Of a stretch of DNA of 56,818 bases, positions 24,401 through 32,588 are shown piece by piece (the first letter of the stretch is position 1; each line of letters opens with the position of its first letter). The notes under the pieces are model-generated. The model was not told the origin of the DNA. It saw only the letters and a list, made by a program, of their open reading frames with translations, and searched no databases. Position numbers and translations under genes: made by a program. Source of the DNA: Curtobacterium sp. ISL-83 (GTDB taxonomy: Bacteria; Actinomycetota; Actinomycetes; Actinomycetales; Microbacteriaceae); NCBI RefSeq assembly GCF_018613895.1, contig NZ_JAGGPH010000014.1:1-56818 (forward strand), written 5' to 3'.

Positions 24401-25158
24401 TGTGGGAGGCCCAGTTCGGCGACTTCGCGAACGGTGCCCAGACCATCATCGACGAGTTCATCTCCTCGGCCGAGCAGAAGTGGGGACAGCGCTCCGGCCT
24501 CGTCCTGCTGCTCCCGCACGGCTACGAGGGCCAGGGGCCTGACCACTCGTCGGCGCGCATCGAGCGGTACCTGCAGCTCTGCGCCGAGGACAACATGGTG
24601 GTGGCCCGGCCGTCCACGCCCGCGTCGTACTTCCACCTGCTGCGTCGTCAGGCGTGGGAGCGCCCGCAGCGCCCGCTGGTCCTGTTCTCCCCGAAGGCGA
24701 TGCTCCGGCTGCGGCAGGCGACCAGCCCGGTCGACGCGTTCACCACCGGCGGCTTCCGCGAGGTGCTCGACGACGACCGCGTGGCGGACAAGTCGGCCGT
24801 GCGTCGCGTCGTCCTGCACTCGGGCAAGGTCCACCACGACCTCCGGGCCGAGGCCGAGAAGCGCGGGATCGACGACGTGGCACTGGTCCGACTCGAGCAG
24901 CTCGCGCCGCTCCCCCTCGACCAGATCCTGTCGGTGCTCGCGGGCTACCCGAACGCCGACGTCGTGTGGGCGCAGGAAGAGCCGGAGAACCAGGGCGCCT
25001 GGCCGTTCGTGTGCATGAACCTCTCCCCGCACCTGGACGGTCGGCCGATGTCGGTCGCCTCGCGCGCTGCCAGTGCGGCCCCGGCGACGGGCTCGTCGAA
25101 GCGCTCCGCACAAGAAGCCGCCGAGGTCATCCGGAAGGCCCTGGGCACCTCCGCCTAG
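21394..25158 (+). CDS. kgd: Multifunctional 2-oxoglutarate decarboxylase/dehydrogenase E1-E2 fusion
   Basis: This 1254-residue TCA-cycle enzyme is of the actinobacterial fused type. A short N-terminal segment (GEFGANEWLVDELYEQF) resembles E1. It is followed by a Pro/Ala-rich linker (about 45-110) and a succinyltransferase-like core without a lipoyl domain (about 125-370, His342 in TYDHRVIQG). The thiamine-diphosphate E1 part runs from about 400 to the end (MAHRGRLNVL with His568, GDVKYHVG, EPENQGAW near the end). It decarboxylates 2-oxoglutarate and feeds the succinyl transfer with partner Lpd/E2p. I chose GTG 21394 because it gives the family N-terminus; ATG 21373 is possible. Confidence 0.95.
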   Translation: MSSHLTGTDETAGEFGANEWLVDELYEQFVADKDSVDKSWWPVLESYHRTQGGDPAPAPSAPTAPAASAPAPAPTQATSSTQQPATGDAAEVKSGPIQAKTTSRQPSPQPIPAEANDATDDHAETHEDVATPLRGMAKTLASNMDASLTVPTATSVRTIPAKLMIDNRIVINNHLRRARGGKISFTHLIGWAMVQALKDTPNQNVFYEERDGKPFVVQPAHVGLGIAIDVPKKDGTRSLLVPSIKRAESLTFGQFLTAYEDLVKRARDNKLTPADFQGTTISLTNPGGIGTVHSVPRLTKGQGSIIGAGALEYPAQFQGSASKTLIELGIGKTITLTSTYDHRVIQGAGSGEYLKRVHERLIGEHGFYEGIFAALRIPYKPIQWANDINVDLAHRVNKTSRVQELINSFRVRGHLMADIDPLEYRQRTHPDLEIENHGLTFWDLDREFVTGGLAGTTNAPLRDILGILRDAYCRTTGIEYMHIQDPEQRRWIQARIEVPYSKPSKDEQLRVLGKLNEAEAFETFLQTKYVGQKRFSLEGGESTIAFLDTVIQQAAAAGLDEVAIGMAHRGRLNVLTNIAGKTYGQIFREFEGSSLPGSVSGQGSGDVKYHVGTEGVFRASDGTAIPVTIAANPSHLEAVDGVLEGIVRAKQDREAPGTFGVLPVLVHGDAAMAGQGVVVETLQMSQLRGYRTGGTVHLVINNQVGFTTPPESARSSVYSTDVAKTIQAPIFHVNGDDPEAVARVADLAFAYRQEFHRDVVIDLVCYRRRGHNEGDDPSMTQPLMYNLIEAKRSVRTLYTEALVGRGDITQEEYDEAHRDFQDRLERAFAETHEAQTGTIPVIDVDDDGAVQGLERPTAQRDDSEHQVRETAVSEDLVRAIGDAHSNPPVGFSIHPKLQQLLSKRTDMTRNGGIDWAMAELMAIGSLLVEGKPVRLAGQDARRGTFVQRQAVFHDRVNGQEWLPLSNLTEDQARFYIYDSLLSEYAALGFEYGYSVERPDALVMWEAQFGDFANGAQTIIDEFISSAEQKWGQRSGLVLLLPHGYEGQGPDHSSARIERYLQLCAEDNMVVARPSTPASYFHLLRRQAWERPQRPLVLFSPKAMLRLRQATSPVDAFTTGGFREVLDDDRVADKSAVRRVVLHSGKVHHDLRAEAEKRGIDDVALVRLEQLAPLPLDQILSVLAGYPNADVVWAQEEPENQGAWPFVCMNLSPHLDGRPMSVASRAASAAPATGSSKRSAQEAAEVIRKALGTSA

Positions 25159-25185
25159 ACGGTCCCCGCGTCAGCAGCGACGAAC

Positions 25186-25235
25186 GGAAGCGCCCGGTGT
25201 CGGGAGTCCCTCGGACTCCGACACCGGGCGCTTCC
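25186..25235. terminator. Bidirectional terminator between kgd and the GNAT gene
   Basis: A long hairpin has arms 25186-25208 and 25213-25235, nearly perfect (GGAAGCGCCCGGTGTCGG...). It lies between convergent genes, 28 bases past kgd and 14 bases past the GNAT stop. Confidence 0.85.
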
Positions 25236-25248
25236 CCGCTCGCGACGG

Positions 25249-25689
25249 CTACACGATCTTCGTGTACCGCAGTCCGGTCTCGTGGTACCCGCGCTTCTGG
25301 TAGAACCGGTGCGCGCTGTCGGTCGCGGCGGCGTTCACGGCGCTCAGGCGACGGACGCCCTGCTCGGCCGCCCACGTCTCGAACGTCCCGATGAGCGTGG
25401 AACCGGTGCCGAGCCTCCTGGCCGTCCCGTCGACCACCAGCAGGAGCAGCTGCGCCGTCGGCTCGTCGCTCGCGTAGGTCCATGTGAGCTGTGCGCCGGC
25501 GACCGCGGTCGCCCGACCGTCCGCGCCGCGGACCAACCAGGTCCGGTGGCCCGCCTCGGGCGTGAGCCGCTCGAGCCGTGCGCGCATCGCGGCGTCGTCG
25601 ACCTGGTGGCCGAGCAGGCGGACCAGGGCGGCGACGTCAGCGACGTCCGCGTCGGACCATGAGGTGATCGACTCGACGGAGAGGGTCAT
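25249..25689 (-). CDS. GNAT family N-acetyltransferase
   Basis: This 146-residue single-domain acetyltransferase has the acetyl-CoA-binding strand-loop LLLLVVDGTARRLGTGSTLI (82-101, RxxGTG in place of QxxGxG). The typical ending SAHRFYQKRGYHETGLRYTK follows. The substrate is unknown. The ATG at 25689 is preceded at six bases by TAGGGT (25701-25696 on the minus strand), again the pattern of a leaderless gene. It stands alone, convergent with kgd and downstream of the sigR-rsrA operon in the same direction. Confidence 0.9.
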   Translation of the reverse strand: MTLSVESITSWSDADVADVAALVRLLGHQVDDAAMRARLERLTPEAGHRTWLVRGADGRATAVAGAQLTWTYASDEPTAQLLLLVVDGTARRLGTGSTLIGTFETWAAEQGVRRLSAVNAAATDSAHRFYQKRGYHETGLRYTKIV

Positions 25690-25754
25690 GGGGTGACCCT
25701 ACCGACGCCTCCCGGTGTGTGACGACGTGACGGGGGACGACAGGTCGTGCGACG

Positions 25755-25997
25755 TCAGTGGGTGGCCTGCTCCACGCGGATGCGGGCGAGGATCTCGCTC
25801 CGGAGCTGCTCCGGAGCGGTCTCCTTGCACGCGCGCCGCACGGTCTCCATGAGGACGACCCCGACGTGGTGCTCGGTGGTGCAGTCCACGCAGTCCGCCA
25901 TGTGCTCGCGGATGTCCGCCGCGTCCTCGCGGCCCAGTTCGTCGTGCAGGAACTCCTCGAGTTCTGCCTTCGCCTTCGAGCAGTCGCAGCCGCTCAT
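25755..25997 (-). CDS. rsrA: Zinc-binding anti-sigma factor, RsrA/mycothiol-system type
   Basis: This 80-residue anti-sigma factor has the ZAS motif His32-x3-Cys36-x2-Cys39 (HMADCVDC) and N-terminal cysteines Cys4/Cys6. Oxidation of these residues in RsrA releases zinc and the bound sigma factor. The gene overlaps sigR by four bases (ATGA), giving stoichiometric co-translation. In family members the pair controls thioredoxin and mycothiol genes in response to disulfide stress. I infer the same role here from motif and position. Confidence 0.93.
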   Translation of the reverse strand: MSGCDCSKAKAELEEFLHDELGREDAADIREHMADCVDCTTEHHVGVVLMETVRRACKETAPEQLRSEILARIRVEQATH

Positions 25998-26872
25998 CGC
26001 GCGTCCTTCCCTTCGGAGCGACCAGCGGCCGCTGTTGCCTTCGTCGACCGAGCTGCCGTGGTCGCCGTGGTCGCCGTGGCGCCACGACCTCGCCCGCGCA
26101 TCGTCGGCGTCGACGCTGCGTCCGGGACGATGCCGGTCTCTCGTGCGTGTTCGGCGAGCAGCCCCCGGAGGAGCCGTCGTCCGCGGTGGAGCCGGCTCAT
26201 GACCGTCCCGACCGGGGTCTTCATGATCTCGGCGATGTCCTGGTACGAGAAGCCCTCGACATCGGCGAAGTAGACCGCCATCCGGAAGTCCTCCGGGATG
26301 GACTGCAGGGCGTCCTTCACGGCGGAGGACGGCAGGTGGTCGATGGCCTCGGCCTCGGCGGAGCGCGCCGAGATCGACTGCGTGATGCTCTCCGCGCCGC
26401 CGAGCTGCCAGTCCTCGAGGTCGTCGATGGTGCCCTGGTACGGGTTCCGCTGGTTCTTGCGGTACGTGTTGATGAACGTGTTCGTCAGGATCCGGTAGAG
26501 CCACGCCTTGAGGTTCGTGCCCTGGCGGAACTGCCGGAAGGCGGCGAACGCCTTCACGAACGTCTCCTGCACCAGGTCGGACGCGTCGGCGGGGTTCCGT
26601 GTCATGCGCATCGCCGCGCCGTAGAGCTGGTCCATGAACGGGAGTGCCTGGTCTTCGAAGAGCGTGCGGAGCTCGTGCTCCGAGACCGTCTTCGCGTCCA
26701 CGACGTCGGGCTCGGTGGCGTCGGCCGCGTCCGACGTCTCGTCGGTCGCGTCCGCCGTGTCCTCGGACGACCCGTCCTCGAACGCTTCCTGCTCGTCCTC
26801 GACCGCGTCCAACTGGACCTCGGTCTCGGTCACGAGGTCCTGGGGTGCTGCCTGCGGCTCGTCGGTCGTCAT
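25994..26872 (-). CDS. sigR: ECF sigma factor, SigR/SigH family (disulfide stress)
   Basis: This 292-residue ECF sigma factor has region 2 at about 75-142 ([38 protein letters not shown]). Region 4 lies at about 185-240 ([44 protein letters not shown]). Unusually, residues 1-65 form a very acidic Asp/Glu/Thr-rich extension, and the last 45 residues are an Ala/Thr/Arg tail. I chose ATG 26872 because TAGACT (26886-26881 on the minus strand) lies eight bases upstream, giving a leaderless start. An in-frame TTG at 27013 with a strong GGGAGG could yield a longer isoform. Its anti-sigma gene is coupled downstream. Confidence 0.92.
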   Translation of the reverse strand: MTTDEPQAAPQDLVTETEVQLDAVEDEQEAFEDGSSEDTADATDETSDAADATEPDVVDAKTVSEHELRTLFEDQALPFMDQLYGAAMRMTRNPADASDLVQETFVKAFAAFRQFRQGTNLKAWLYRILTNTFINTYRKNQRNPYQGTIDDLEDWQLGGAESITQSISARSAEAEAIDHLPSSAVKDALQSIPEDFRMAVYFADVEGFSYQDIAEIMKTPVGTVMSRLHRGRRLLRGLLAEHARETGIVPDAASTPTMRGRGRGATATTATTAARSTKATAAAGRSEGKDAR

Positions 26873-26880
26873 CGCGGCCC

Positions 26881-26886
26881 AGTCTA
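26881..26886 (-). promoter_or_regulatory. Candidate -10 box of sigR (leaderless)
   Basis: TAGACT on the minus strand ends eight bases before the sigR ATG, so transcription would begin at or next to the start codon. It decides my start choice over the upstream TTG at 27013. I do not see a convincing GGAAT...GTT SigR autoregulatory promoter. Confidence 0.5.
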
Positions 26887-27028
26887 GGCGGACGGCCGCG
26901 AGCGGTCCCCCGGACTCGGCGGGGTGTCCGTCGGACCCGGAGACGGGCTCGACGACGGTCGTCACGGCGGCTGCGAGCCGCTCGGACGTCCGTGTCAGTG
27001 TTGCTGTCGCCAATGGTCCTCCCGATGC

Positions 27029-27047
27029 GTTCAGTACCCTTGTGAAC
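27029..27047 (+). promoter_or_regulatory. GTTCA-N9-TGAAC inverted repeat over the aroA -10
   Basis: The inverted repeat GTTCA (27029-27033) / TGAAC (27043-27047) encloses TACCCT (27035-27040), a TANNNT -10 box nine bases before the aroA ATG. A protein bound here would block aroA directly. It would also lie close to the sigR upstream region. Confidence 0.45.
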
Positions 27048-27049
27048 TG

Positions 27050-28426
27050 ATGGCTGCTACGACGCATTCCCACCCGACGCCCGAGCCCTGGCGCGCACCG
27101 CTCGCACGTGGTCCCCTGCGCGGGGACGTGTCGCTGCCCGGGTCCAAGTCGCTGACGAACCGGGAGCTCGTGCTCGCCGCCCTCGCCGACGGCCCGTCCA
27201 CGATCCGGCTCCCCCTGCACTCGCGCGACTCGGCGCTCATGCTGGCCGGCCTCCGGCAGCTCGGAGTCGGCATCGACGAGGTCGCTCCCGCGGACGGTGC
27301 GGCCCCGAACCCGTACGGACCGGACCTCCGCATCACCCCGGCGGCCATGCACGGCGGGGTCCGGCTCGACTGCGGCCTGGCCGGCACGGTGATGCGCTTC
27401 CTGCCCCCGCTCGCCGCGCTGGCGACGGGACCGGTCACGGTCGACGGCGACCCGTACGCCAGGAAGCGTCCGATGGGCGCGATCATCCGCGCGTTGGCGG
27501 ACCTCGGGGTGGACGTCACCGACGACGGCGACGGCGCGATGCCGTTCTCGTTCACCGGTACCGGATCGGTCCGGGGCGGGGCCCTGTCGATCGACGCCTC
27601 CGCCTCGTCCCAGTTCGTCTCCGGCCTGCTGCTCTCCGCGCCCCGGTTCGACGAGGGCCTCCACCTCACGCACGTCGGCGAGCGCCTGCCGAGCCTGCCG
27701 CACATCGAGATGACCGTGGCCGCACTGCGCGCGCGCGGCGTCCGGGTGGACGAGCCCGCGATCGGCGAGTGGGTGGTGCACCCGGGGCCGATCGCCGCGC
27801 GGGACACCACCATCGAACCCGACCTGTCGAACGCCGCACCGTTCGCCGTCGCCGCGCTCGTCGCCGGCGGCACCGTGCGGATCCGGACCTGGCCCGCCGA
27901 GACGACGCAGGTCGGCGCCGACCTCGAGACGCTCCTGCCCCTGTGGGGCGCGACCGTGGTCCGTGATGGTGACGACCTGGTGGTCGACGGCGGCGTCGGG
28001 ATCCGGGGCGGGGCCTCCTTGCCGGGTGTCACGCTGGACCTGAGCCGCGGCGGCGAGCTGGCACCGGCGCTCGTCGCGCTGTCGGCCCTGGCCGACGAGC
28101 CGAGCGAGGTCACCGGCATCGGGCACCTGCGCGGGCACGAGACGGACCGGCTCGCCGCCCTGGCGGCGGACCTGAACCGGTCGGGAGGCGCGGTGCACGA
28201 ACTCGACGACGGGCTGCGGATCACGCCGGCGCCGCTCCACGGCTCGGCGTGGGCCGCGTACGACGACCACCGGATGGCGACCGCGGGGGCGATCGTCGGC
28301 CTCGTCGTGGACGGCATCGCGGTCGACGACATCGGGTCGACCGCGAAGACGCTGCCGCAGTTCCCGGAGCTGTGGGCCGCGCTGGTGGCGACGTCCGTCC
28401 CCGCCGACGGGAGCGTGTCCCGATGA
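27050..28426 (+). CDS. aroA: 3-phosphoshikimate 1-carboxyvinyltransferase (EPSP synthase)
   Basis: AroA joins PEP to shikimate-3-phosphate in the sixth step of aromatic amino-acid synthesis. The 458-residue protein has [20 protein letters not shown] (32-51), the PEP-site loop [12 protein letters not shown], and [31 protein letters not shown] and the C-terminal [14 protein letters not shown] are also present. The ATG at 27050 sits just after an inverted repeat that covers a TACCCT -10 box, and no ribosome-binding site is visible. Its stop overlaps the rsgA start by four bases. Divergence from sigR is notable, but a functional link is not established. Confidence 0.95.
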   Translation: MAATTHSHPTPEPWRAPLARGPLRGDVSLPGSKSLTNRELVLAALADGPSTIRLPLHSRDSALMLAGLRQLGVGIDEVAPADGAAPNPYGPDLRITPAAMHGGVRLDCGLAGTVMRFLPPLAALATGPVTVDGDPYARKRPMGAIIRALADLGVDVTDDGDGAMPFSFTGTGSVRGGALSIDASASSQFVSGLLLSAPRFDEGLHLTHVGERLPSLPHIEMTVAALRARGVRVDEPAIGEWVVHPGPIAARDTTIEPDLSNAAPFAVAALVAGGTVRIRTWPAETTQVGADLETLLPLWGATVVRDGDDLVVDGGVGIRGGASLPGVTLDLSRGGELAPALVALSALADEPSEVTGIGHLRGHETDRLAALAADLNRSGGAVHELDDGLRITPAPLHGSAWAAYDDHRMATAGAIVGLVVDGIAVDDIGSTAKTLPQFPELWAALVATSVPADGSVSR

Positions 28427-29481
28427 GCTGGTGGGACGACGGCGACGGTGCCGACACCGACGAGGACGAGCCGTACGGGCAGTACGACGAGTCGAGCGTG
28501 CGGGTCCGACCGAACCCGAAGGGCAACCGGCCCCGCACGAAGACGCGGCCGACGTACGACAACGCCCCGACGGGTTGGGTGACGAACGTCGACCGTGGGC
28601 GGTTCGGCGTCCTCGTGTCCGTGGAGGGCGTCGAGCACGTCATCACCGCCACGAAGGCCCGGGAGCTCGGCCGGAAGTCGGTCGTGACCGGCGACCACGT
28701 GTCGCTCGCCGGTGACGTGTCCGGTGACGAGGGCAGCCTCGCCCGGATCGTGAAGGTCGCCGAGCGGACGACCCTGCTGCGCCGGAGCGCGGACGACACC
28801 GACGAGGTCGAGCGGGTGATCGTGGCGAACGCCGACCAGATGCTCATCGTCGTCGCCGCAGCCGACCCCGAGCCGCGGACCCGGTTGATCGACCGGTACC
28901 TGGTCGCCGCGTTCGACGCGGGGCTCGACCCGATCCTCTGCATCACGAAGACGGACCTCGCGGACCCGGGCCCGTTCCTGGCGCACTTCGCCTGCCTGGA
29001 TCTGCAGATCGTCACGAGCCGGCAGGACGACGTGCCGTTCGACGCCCTGCACGAGCTGCTCGACGACAAGGTGACGGTCACGGTGGGGCACTCCGGTGTC
29101 GGGAAGTCGACGCTCGTGAACGCCCTCACCGGGTCGACGCGGGCGATCGGTGTCGTCAACTCGGTGACCGGACGGGGGCGCCACACGTCGTCGTCCTCGA
29201 TCGCGCTCCGGGTGAACAACGGCGGGTGGATCATCGACACCCCTGGCGTGCGGTCGTTCGGGCTCGGGCACGTCGAGCCGGCCAACGTGTTCCGGTCCTT
29301 CGCCTCGCACGCCATCCCCGTGCTGCCGGCGCCGGACGGCATCCCGCTGGACCAGGCGCACGACTGGGAGATCGTCGATCGGGTGCAGGCCGGGGAGCTC
29401 GGGCCGACCGGGGTCGAGCGGTTGGACTCCTTCCGCGCGCTGCTGACCGGCATGGGCGGCGAGGACCCCGGGACGGAGTAG
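28423..29481 (+). CDS. rsgA: Ribosome small-subunit-dependent GTPase A
   Basis: RsgA is a circularly permuted GTPase that proofreads late 30S ribosome assembly. The 352-residue protein has an acidic start, an OB-fold (about 50-110, GRFGVLVS) and [25 protein letters not shown]. The G motifs occur in permuted order: TKTD (G4), GHSGVGKST (G1, about 223-231), and [10 protein letters not shown] (G3). The C-terminal region has no cysteines, so the zinc-binding knuckle seen in E. coli RsgA is absent, as in other actinobacterial members. The ATG overlaps the aroA stop (ATGA), so the two are one operon. Confidence 0.94.
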   Translation: MSWWDDGDGADTDEDEPYGQYDESSVRVRPNPKGNRPRTKTRPTYDNAPTGWVTNVDRGRFGVLVSVEGVEHVITATKARELGRKSVVTGDHVSLAGDVSGDEGSLARIVKVAERTTLLRRSADDTDEVERVIVANADQMLIVVAAADPEPRTRLIDRYLVAAFDAGLDPILCITKTDLADPGPFLAHFACLDLQIVTSRQDDVPFDALHELLDDKVTVTVGHSGVGKSTLVNALTGSTRAIGVVNSVTGRGRHTSSSSIALRVNNGGWIIDTPGVRSFGLGHVEPANVFRSFASHAIPVLPAPDGIPLDQAHDWEIVDRVQAGELGPTGVERLDSFRALLTGMGGEDPGTE

Positions 29482-29543
29482 CCCGGCGGCGCCGGTGCCG
29501 TGCCGTTACCGGTGCCGGTGCCGAACGGGCTCGGCGCGGCGCC

Positions 29544-29632
29544 GATCGGGCACTTCCTGGCACGTTCGGGCTCGCCAGGCGACGGACAACGCCCGCTCGC
29601 CGATCGGCCCGCGGCGTGTCGTGCCCGGTCGA
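29544..29632 (+). repeat. 90-bp intergenic repeat, degenerate copy 1
   Basis: The unit begins GATCGGGCAC and ends GTGTCGTGCCCGGTCGAGG. It is similar to, but more diverged than, the two copies at 29709 and 29841. The ends GGGCAC/GTGCCC are inverted repeats. Confidence 0.6.
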
Positions 29633-29708
29633 GGGCCGCCGCTCGGGGCCGAGGCGCGACCGGCGACCGTCCGAGGGGCTGGCTCCGACGCTCCCGCCGT
29701 CGGGCGCC

Positions 29709-29800
29709 GAGCGGGCACATTCCGGCACACTCGCAGCTCCTCGGCGACGACGTCCGCACGCTCGGCGGACCCGGCACGACGTGTCGTGCCCGTTCGACGG
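29709..29800 (+). repeat. 90-bp intergenic repeat, copy 2
   Basis: It begins GAGCGGGCAC, contains GGCACACTCGC and CGACGACGTCCGCACGCTCG, and ends with the palindrome GCACGACGTGTCGTGC followed by CCG. It is nearly identical to the copy at 29841. Outer GGGCAC and GTGCCC form terminal inverted repeats. Confidence 0.75.
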
Positions 29801-29840
29801 TGGACGGTCGACGGCTGGACGGGTGGACGGCTGGACCGGC

Positions 29841-29930
29841 GAGCGGGCACGTTCCGGCACACTCGCCGCTCCTCGGCGACGACGTCCGCACGCTCGGCGG
29901 ACCCCGCACGACGTGTCGTGCCCGCTCGAC
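29841..29930 (+). repeat. 90-bp intergenic repeat, copy 3
   Basis: It differs from copy 2 at only a few positions and has the same terminal inverted repeats and the internal GCACGACGTGTCGTGC palindrome. Tandem GACGGGTA and GGATGGAC units follow to about 29990. Confidence 0.75.
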
Positions 29931-30063
29931 GGGTAGACGGGTAGACGGCTGGCCGGCTCGACGGGTAGACGGATGGACGGATGGACGGCCGGCGATTTGA
30001 CGTCCGGTGCAATGAGTCAGTCGCTCGGGCGACGGACGGGTCGACAGGCTCGCGGGGACGATG

Positions 30064-30104
30064 TACAGTCGGACCGTGTCTGAAGTTGCAAAGTACAACT
30101 TTGC
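30064..30104 (+). promoter_or_regulatory. Promoter and palindromic operator of the DUF3533-like gene
   Basis: TACAGT (30064-30069) is a TANNNT -10. Two nested inverted repeats follow directly: AAGTTG-N7-CAACTT (30083-30101) and GCAAAGT-ACA-ACTTTGC (30088-30104). They are strikingly AT-rich for this genome and sit just after the expected transcription start, the place for a MarR- or TetR-type repressor. No such regulator gene is adjacent. Confidence 0.6.
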
Positions 30105-30138
30105 GCCGACCACCGTCGACGCTCCGTCCTCCCCCACG

Positions 30139-31269
30139 ATGACGACGACGACGTCGCACCCGCCACTCTCCCCGTCCACCCCGCACGTCGGGACCCACGC
30201 CGCTCCCCGGAGCCCCCGCCGCCCGGACGAGCCCACGCTCCTCCGCCCCGCCGGGCTCGGCCGCACCCTGCTGTCGTTCGCGACGCACATCCTGGTGCCG
30301 CTGTTCCTCGCGGCCGGCATGGGGCTGGCGTACCTCGGCGCATTCCACGCCCCGATGCCGAAGGACCTCCCCGTCGGCATCGTGGGGCAGGGCCCGGCAG
30401 CACAGGTCTTCGCCCAGACCGTGACCGACCAGTCCAAGGGAGCCCTCGTGGCCCACGTCGTCGCGAGTCCCGCGCAGGCGGAGCAACGCGTCCGTGACCG
30501 CGACCTCGCTGCCGTGTACGCTCCCGGCACGACCGGAGCGACGCTCTACGTGTCGACGGCGGCGTCCGAGACGACCGCCACCGCGGCGCAGAAGGTCTTC
30601 CTGCCGATCGCGTACGGCCAGCACCTGCCGTTCACGGTCAAGGACGTCGTGCCGGCTGGTGACCAGGACTCCACCGGCCAGGGCCTGTTCTTCCTGCTCG
30701 TCGCCCTGAGCGTCGGCGGGTACGCCTCGGCGATCGCCGTCGCCGCGTTCGCGACCCGACTCCGCGCCGTGTGGACGGTCGTGGTCGGCCTCGCGACGGC
30801 CGGCGTCGTCGCGGGCATCGGGATCCTGATCGCCGGTCCGGTCTACGGGGTCGTCACCGACCACCGGTGGCAGGTCTTCCTGTTCGCGTGGATGTACGAC
30901 GCGATCATCATCGGACTCGGCATCGGGCTGCACCCGATCCTCGGACGCTGGACGACGCCGATCCTCACGATGCTCTTCGTGATGCTCAACTTCACGTCGT
31001 CGGGCGGGATCTTCCAGCCGGCGTTCCAGCCCGGCTTCTTCGCCGCGCTGCACGCGTTCTGGAGCGGTGCCGCCTGGCTGCAGGCAGCCCAGGACCTGCA
31101 GTACTTCCCGGGCGCCTCGCTGGGTCGTCCGTCACTCGTGCTCGCCCTGTGGCTCGCCGCGACGGTGCTCCTCTGCGTGGTCGTACACGGACTCGTCGCA
31201 CGGCGGACCCGCATCGCCCGCGAGCGTGAGGTCACCCGGCTCGAGGAAGAAGAGGTCGTGGCCGCCTAG
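30139..31269 (+). CDS. ABC-2-type/YhgE-Pip-like (DUF3533) membrane protein
   Basis: This is a 376-residue integral membrane protein. Helix 1 (LLSFATHILVPLFLAAGMGLAYLGAF, about 44-69) is followed by an extracytoplasmic domain of about 120 residues. Five more helices follow, from GLFFLLVALSVGGYASAIAVAAF to LVLALWLAATVLLCVVVHGLV, then a charged tail. This one-plus-five layout matches DUF3533/YhgE-Pip permease-like proteins, often efflux-related. I chose ATG 30139, downstream of the operator. GTG 30076, seven bases after the -10 box, would be a leaderless start adding 21 residues encoded within the operator. Repression by an unlinked regulator is likely. Confidence 0.78.
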   Translation: MTTTTSHPPLSPSTPHVGTHAAPRSPRRPDEPTLLRPAGLGRTLLSFATHILVPLFLAAGMGLAYLGAFHAPMPKDLPVGIVGQGPAAQVFAQTVTDQSKGALVAHVVASPAQAEQRVRDRDLAAVYAPGTTGATLYVSTAASETTATAAQKVFLPIAYGQHLPFTVKDVVPAGDQDSTGQGLFFLLVALSVGGYASAIAVAAFATRLRAVWTVVVGLATAGVVAGIGILIAGPVYGVVTDHRWQVFLFAWMYDAIIIGLGIGLHPILGRWTTPILTMLFVMLNFTSSGGIFQPAFQPGFFAALHAFWSGAAWLQAAQDLQYFPGASLGRPSLVLALWLAATVLLCVVVHGLVARRTRIAREREVTRLEEEEVVAA

Positions 31270-31307
31270 CGCGCACGCCGCCGCGGAGCCCGCACTACGC
31301 TCGACGC

Positions 31308-32090
31308 GTGGACCTCAGCGCCGACCTGGACTTCGCCCGTTCCCTCGCCGACACCGCCGACGCGATCAGCCTCGAGCGGTTCCGCGCAGCCGACCTGCAC
31401 GTGTCGAAGAAGGCCGACAGCACGCACGTCACCGACGCCGACCAGGCCGTCGAGCGTGCACTGCGGGAGCGCCTCGCGGCGGAACGACCGGACGACGCCT
31501 TCCTCGGCGAGGAGACGACCGCGGACACCGGTGCCGAGGCCGTCAGCGAAGGGCACCGCCAGTGGGTGGTGGACCCGATCGACGGCACCGCGAACTACCT
31601 GCGCGGGGTCCCGGTCTGGGCAACGCTCATCGCCCTCGCGGTGGACGGCCGTCCGGTCCTCGGCGTCGTCAGCGCGCCGGCCCTCGGCAAGCGCTGGTGG
31701 GCGGCGGAAGGACTCGGTGCGCACTCCCTCGACGGCCCGCTGCACGTCTCCGGCGTCGCGGAGCTCCCCGAGGCGAGCCTGAGCTACAACAGCATCCAGC
31801 AGTGGGACGACGACGACCGTCTCGAGCCCCTGATCGAGCTCTCCCGCCGGGTCTGGCGGACTCGCGCCTACGGCGACATGTGGTCGTACATGCTCGTCGC
31901 CGAAGGTGCGCTCGACATCGCCGGCGAACCGGACCTGAAGCCGTGGGACATCGCCGCGCTCGTCCCGATCGTGGAGGAGGCTGGCGGCCGTTTCACCTCG
32001 CTCGACGGCGACCCGGGGCCGTGGCACGGCAGCGCGCTGGCGACGAACGGACTGGTCCACGACGCCGTCGTCGAGGTCATCCGCCGCTGA
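31308..32090 (+). CDS. hisN: Histidinol-phosphatase, inositol-monophosphatase family
   Basis: This 260-residue Mg2+-dependent phosphatase has the metal-binding residues Glu68/Glu69 in GEET and Asp89, Asp92 in DPIDGTANYLRG (89-100), with Asp209 in KPWDIAALVPIVEEAGG. DSTHVTDADQAVE at 38-50 is the usual N-terminal signature. In actinobacteria this branch (HisN) removes phosphate from histidinol phosphate. A general inositol-phosphatase activity cannot be excluded. The GTG at 31308 is six bases after TACGCT (31296-31301), so the gene is probably leaderless with its own promoter 38 bases after the upstream stop. Confidence 0.9.
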   Translation: MDLSADLDFARSLADTADAISLERFRAADLHVSKKADSTHVTDADQAVERALRERLAAERPDDAFLGEETTADTGAEAVSEGHRQWVVDPIDGTANYLRGVPVWATLIALAVDGRPVLGVVSAPALGKRWWAAEGLGAHSLDGPLHVSGVAELPEASLSYNSIQQWDDDDRLEPLIELSRRVWRTRAYGDMWSYMLVAEGALDIAGEPDLKPWDIAALVPIVEEAGGRFTSLDGDPGPWHGSALATNGLVHDAVVEVIRR

Positions 32091-32588
32091 TCCGGGCTGC
32101 GTGCGACACCACCGCTGTCCGACGACAACGGCCAGGTCGCACCGCAGCCACGACGCACGACGCGACGACTCCCACGATGTCGCGAACCCGGACCTGCACG
32201 ACCGCCGACCACCCACCGGCACGAACGTCCCCCGGACCCGTCCCCCGAACGCTCCGACCACCCCGACACACCCCATCGCGACGGTGTACCCCGGCCGGGG
32301 GTCGCAGGTCGTCCGAGATCGGCACACCGCCCTGGAACCGGCGGAGAAGCGTACCCCGATTCCGTCCCGCGGACCCCGGGTCACCCCCGCAATGGGGCAC
32401 TCGTCCCCCCCGGACTGGGGACACGCAGGGGGACAATCGCTCGCGGCGACCGGACAAGACGAGAAGAACCTGAGTTATCGTGCTTTTCAACGGCAGGTAC
32501 AGAAGACGTCTCGGATTCCCTAGATCCGTCACCGACCCGGCCCGTCGTGTTCGTCCGGAAGACCCTAACCCGAGGGGTGATACAGACG
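32091..32588. other. Non-coding region upstream of the large LuxR regulator
   Basis: I see no gene in these roughly 500 bases; the open frames are Arg/Pro/Thr-rich noise. A TATCGT -10 candidate lies at 32476-32481 in an AT-richer patch. It would give the LuxR-family gene a leader of about 310 bases that contains a small open frame. Confidence 0.5.

Larger units (their letters stand above)
29482..30063. other. Repeat-filled spacer of about 580 bases, no gene
   Basis: Between rsgA and the next membrane-protein gene lie three imperfect copies of a roughly 90-bp unit (29544-29632, 29709-29800 and 29841-29930). Short tandem GACGG-type repeats separate them and run on to about 29990. All frames crossing it give Arg/Pro-rich low-complexity peptides. 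The spacer ends at the TACAGT box and operator of the downstream gene. Confidence 0.7.

Noticed and set aside
29482..30060. CRISPR array in the repeat-rich spacer
   Set aside because: There are only three imperfect 90-bp units with uneven spacing and tandem simple repeats. No short direct repeats separated by unique spacers, and no cas genes.
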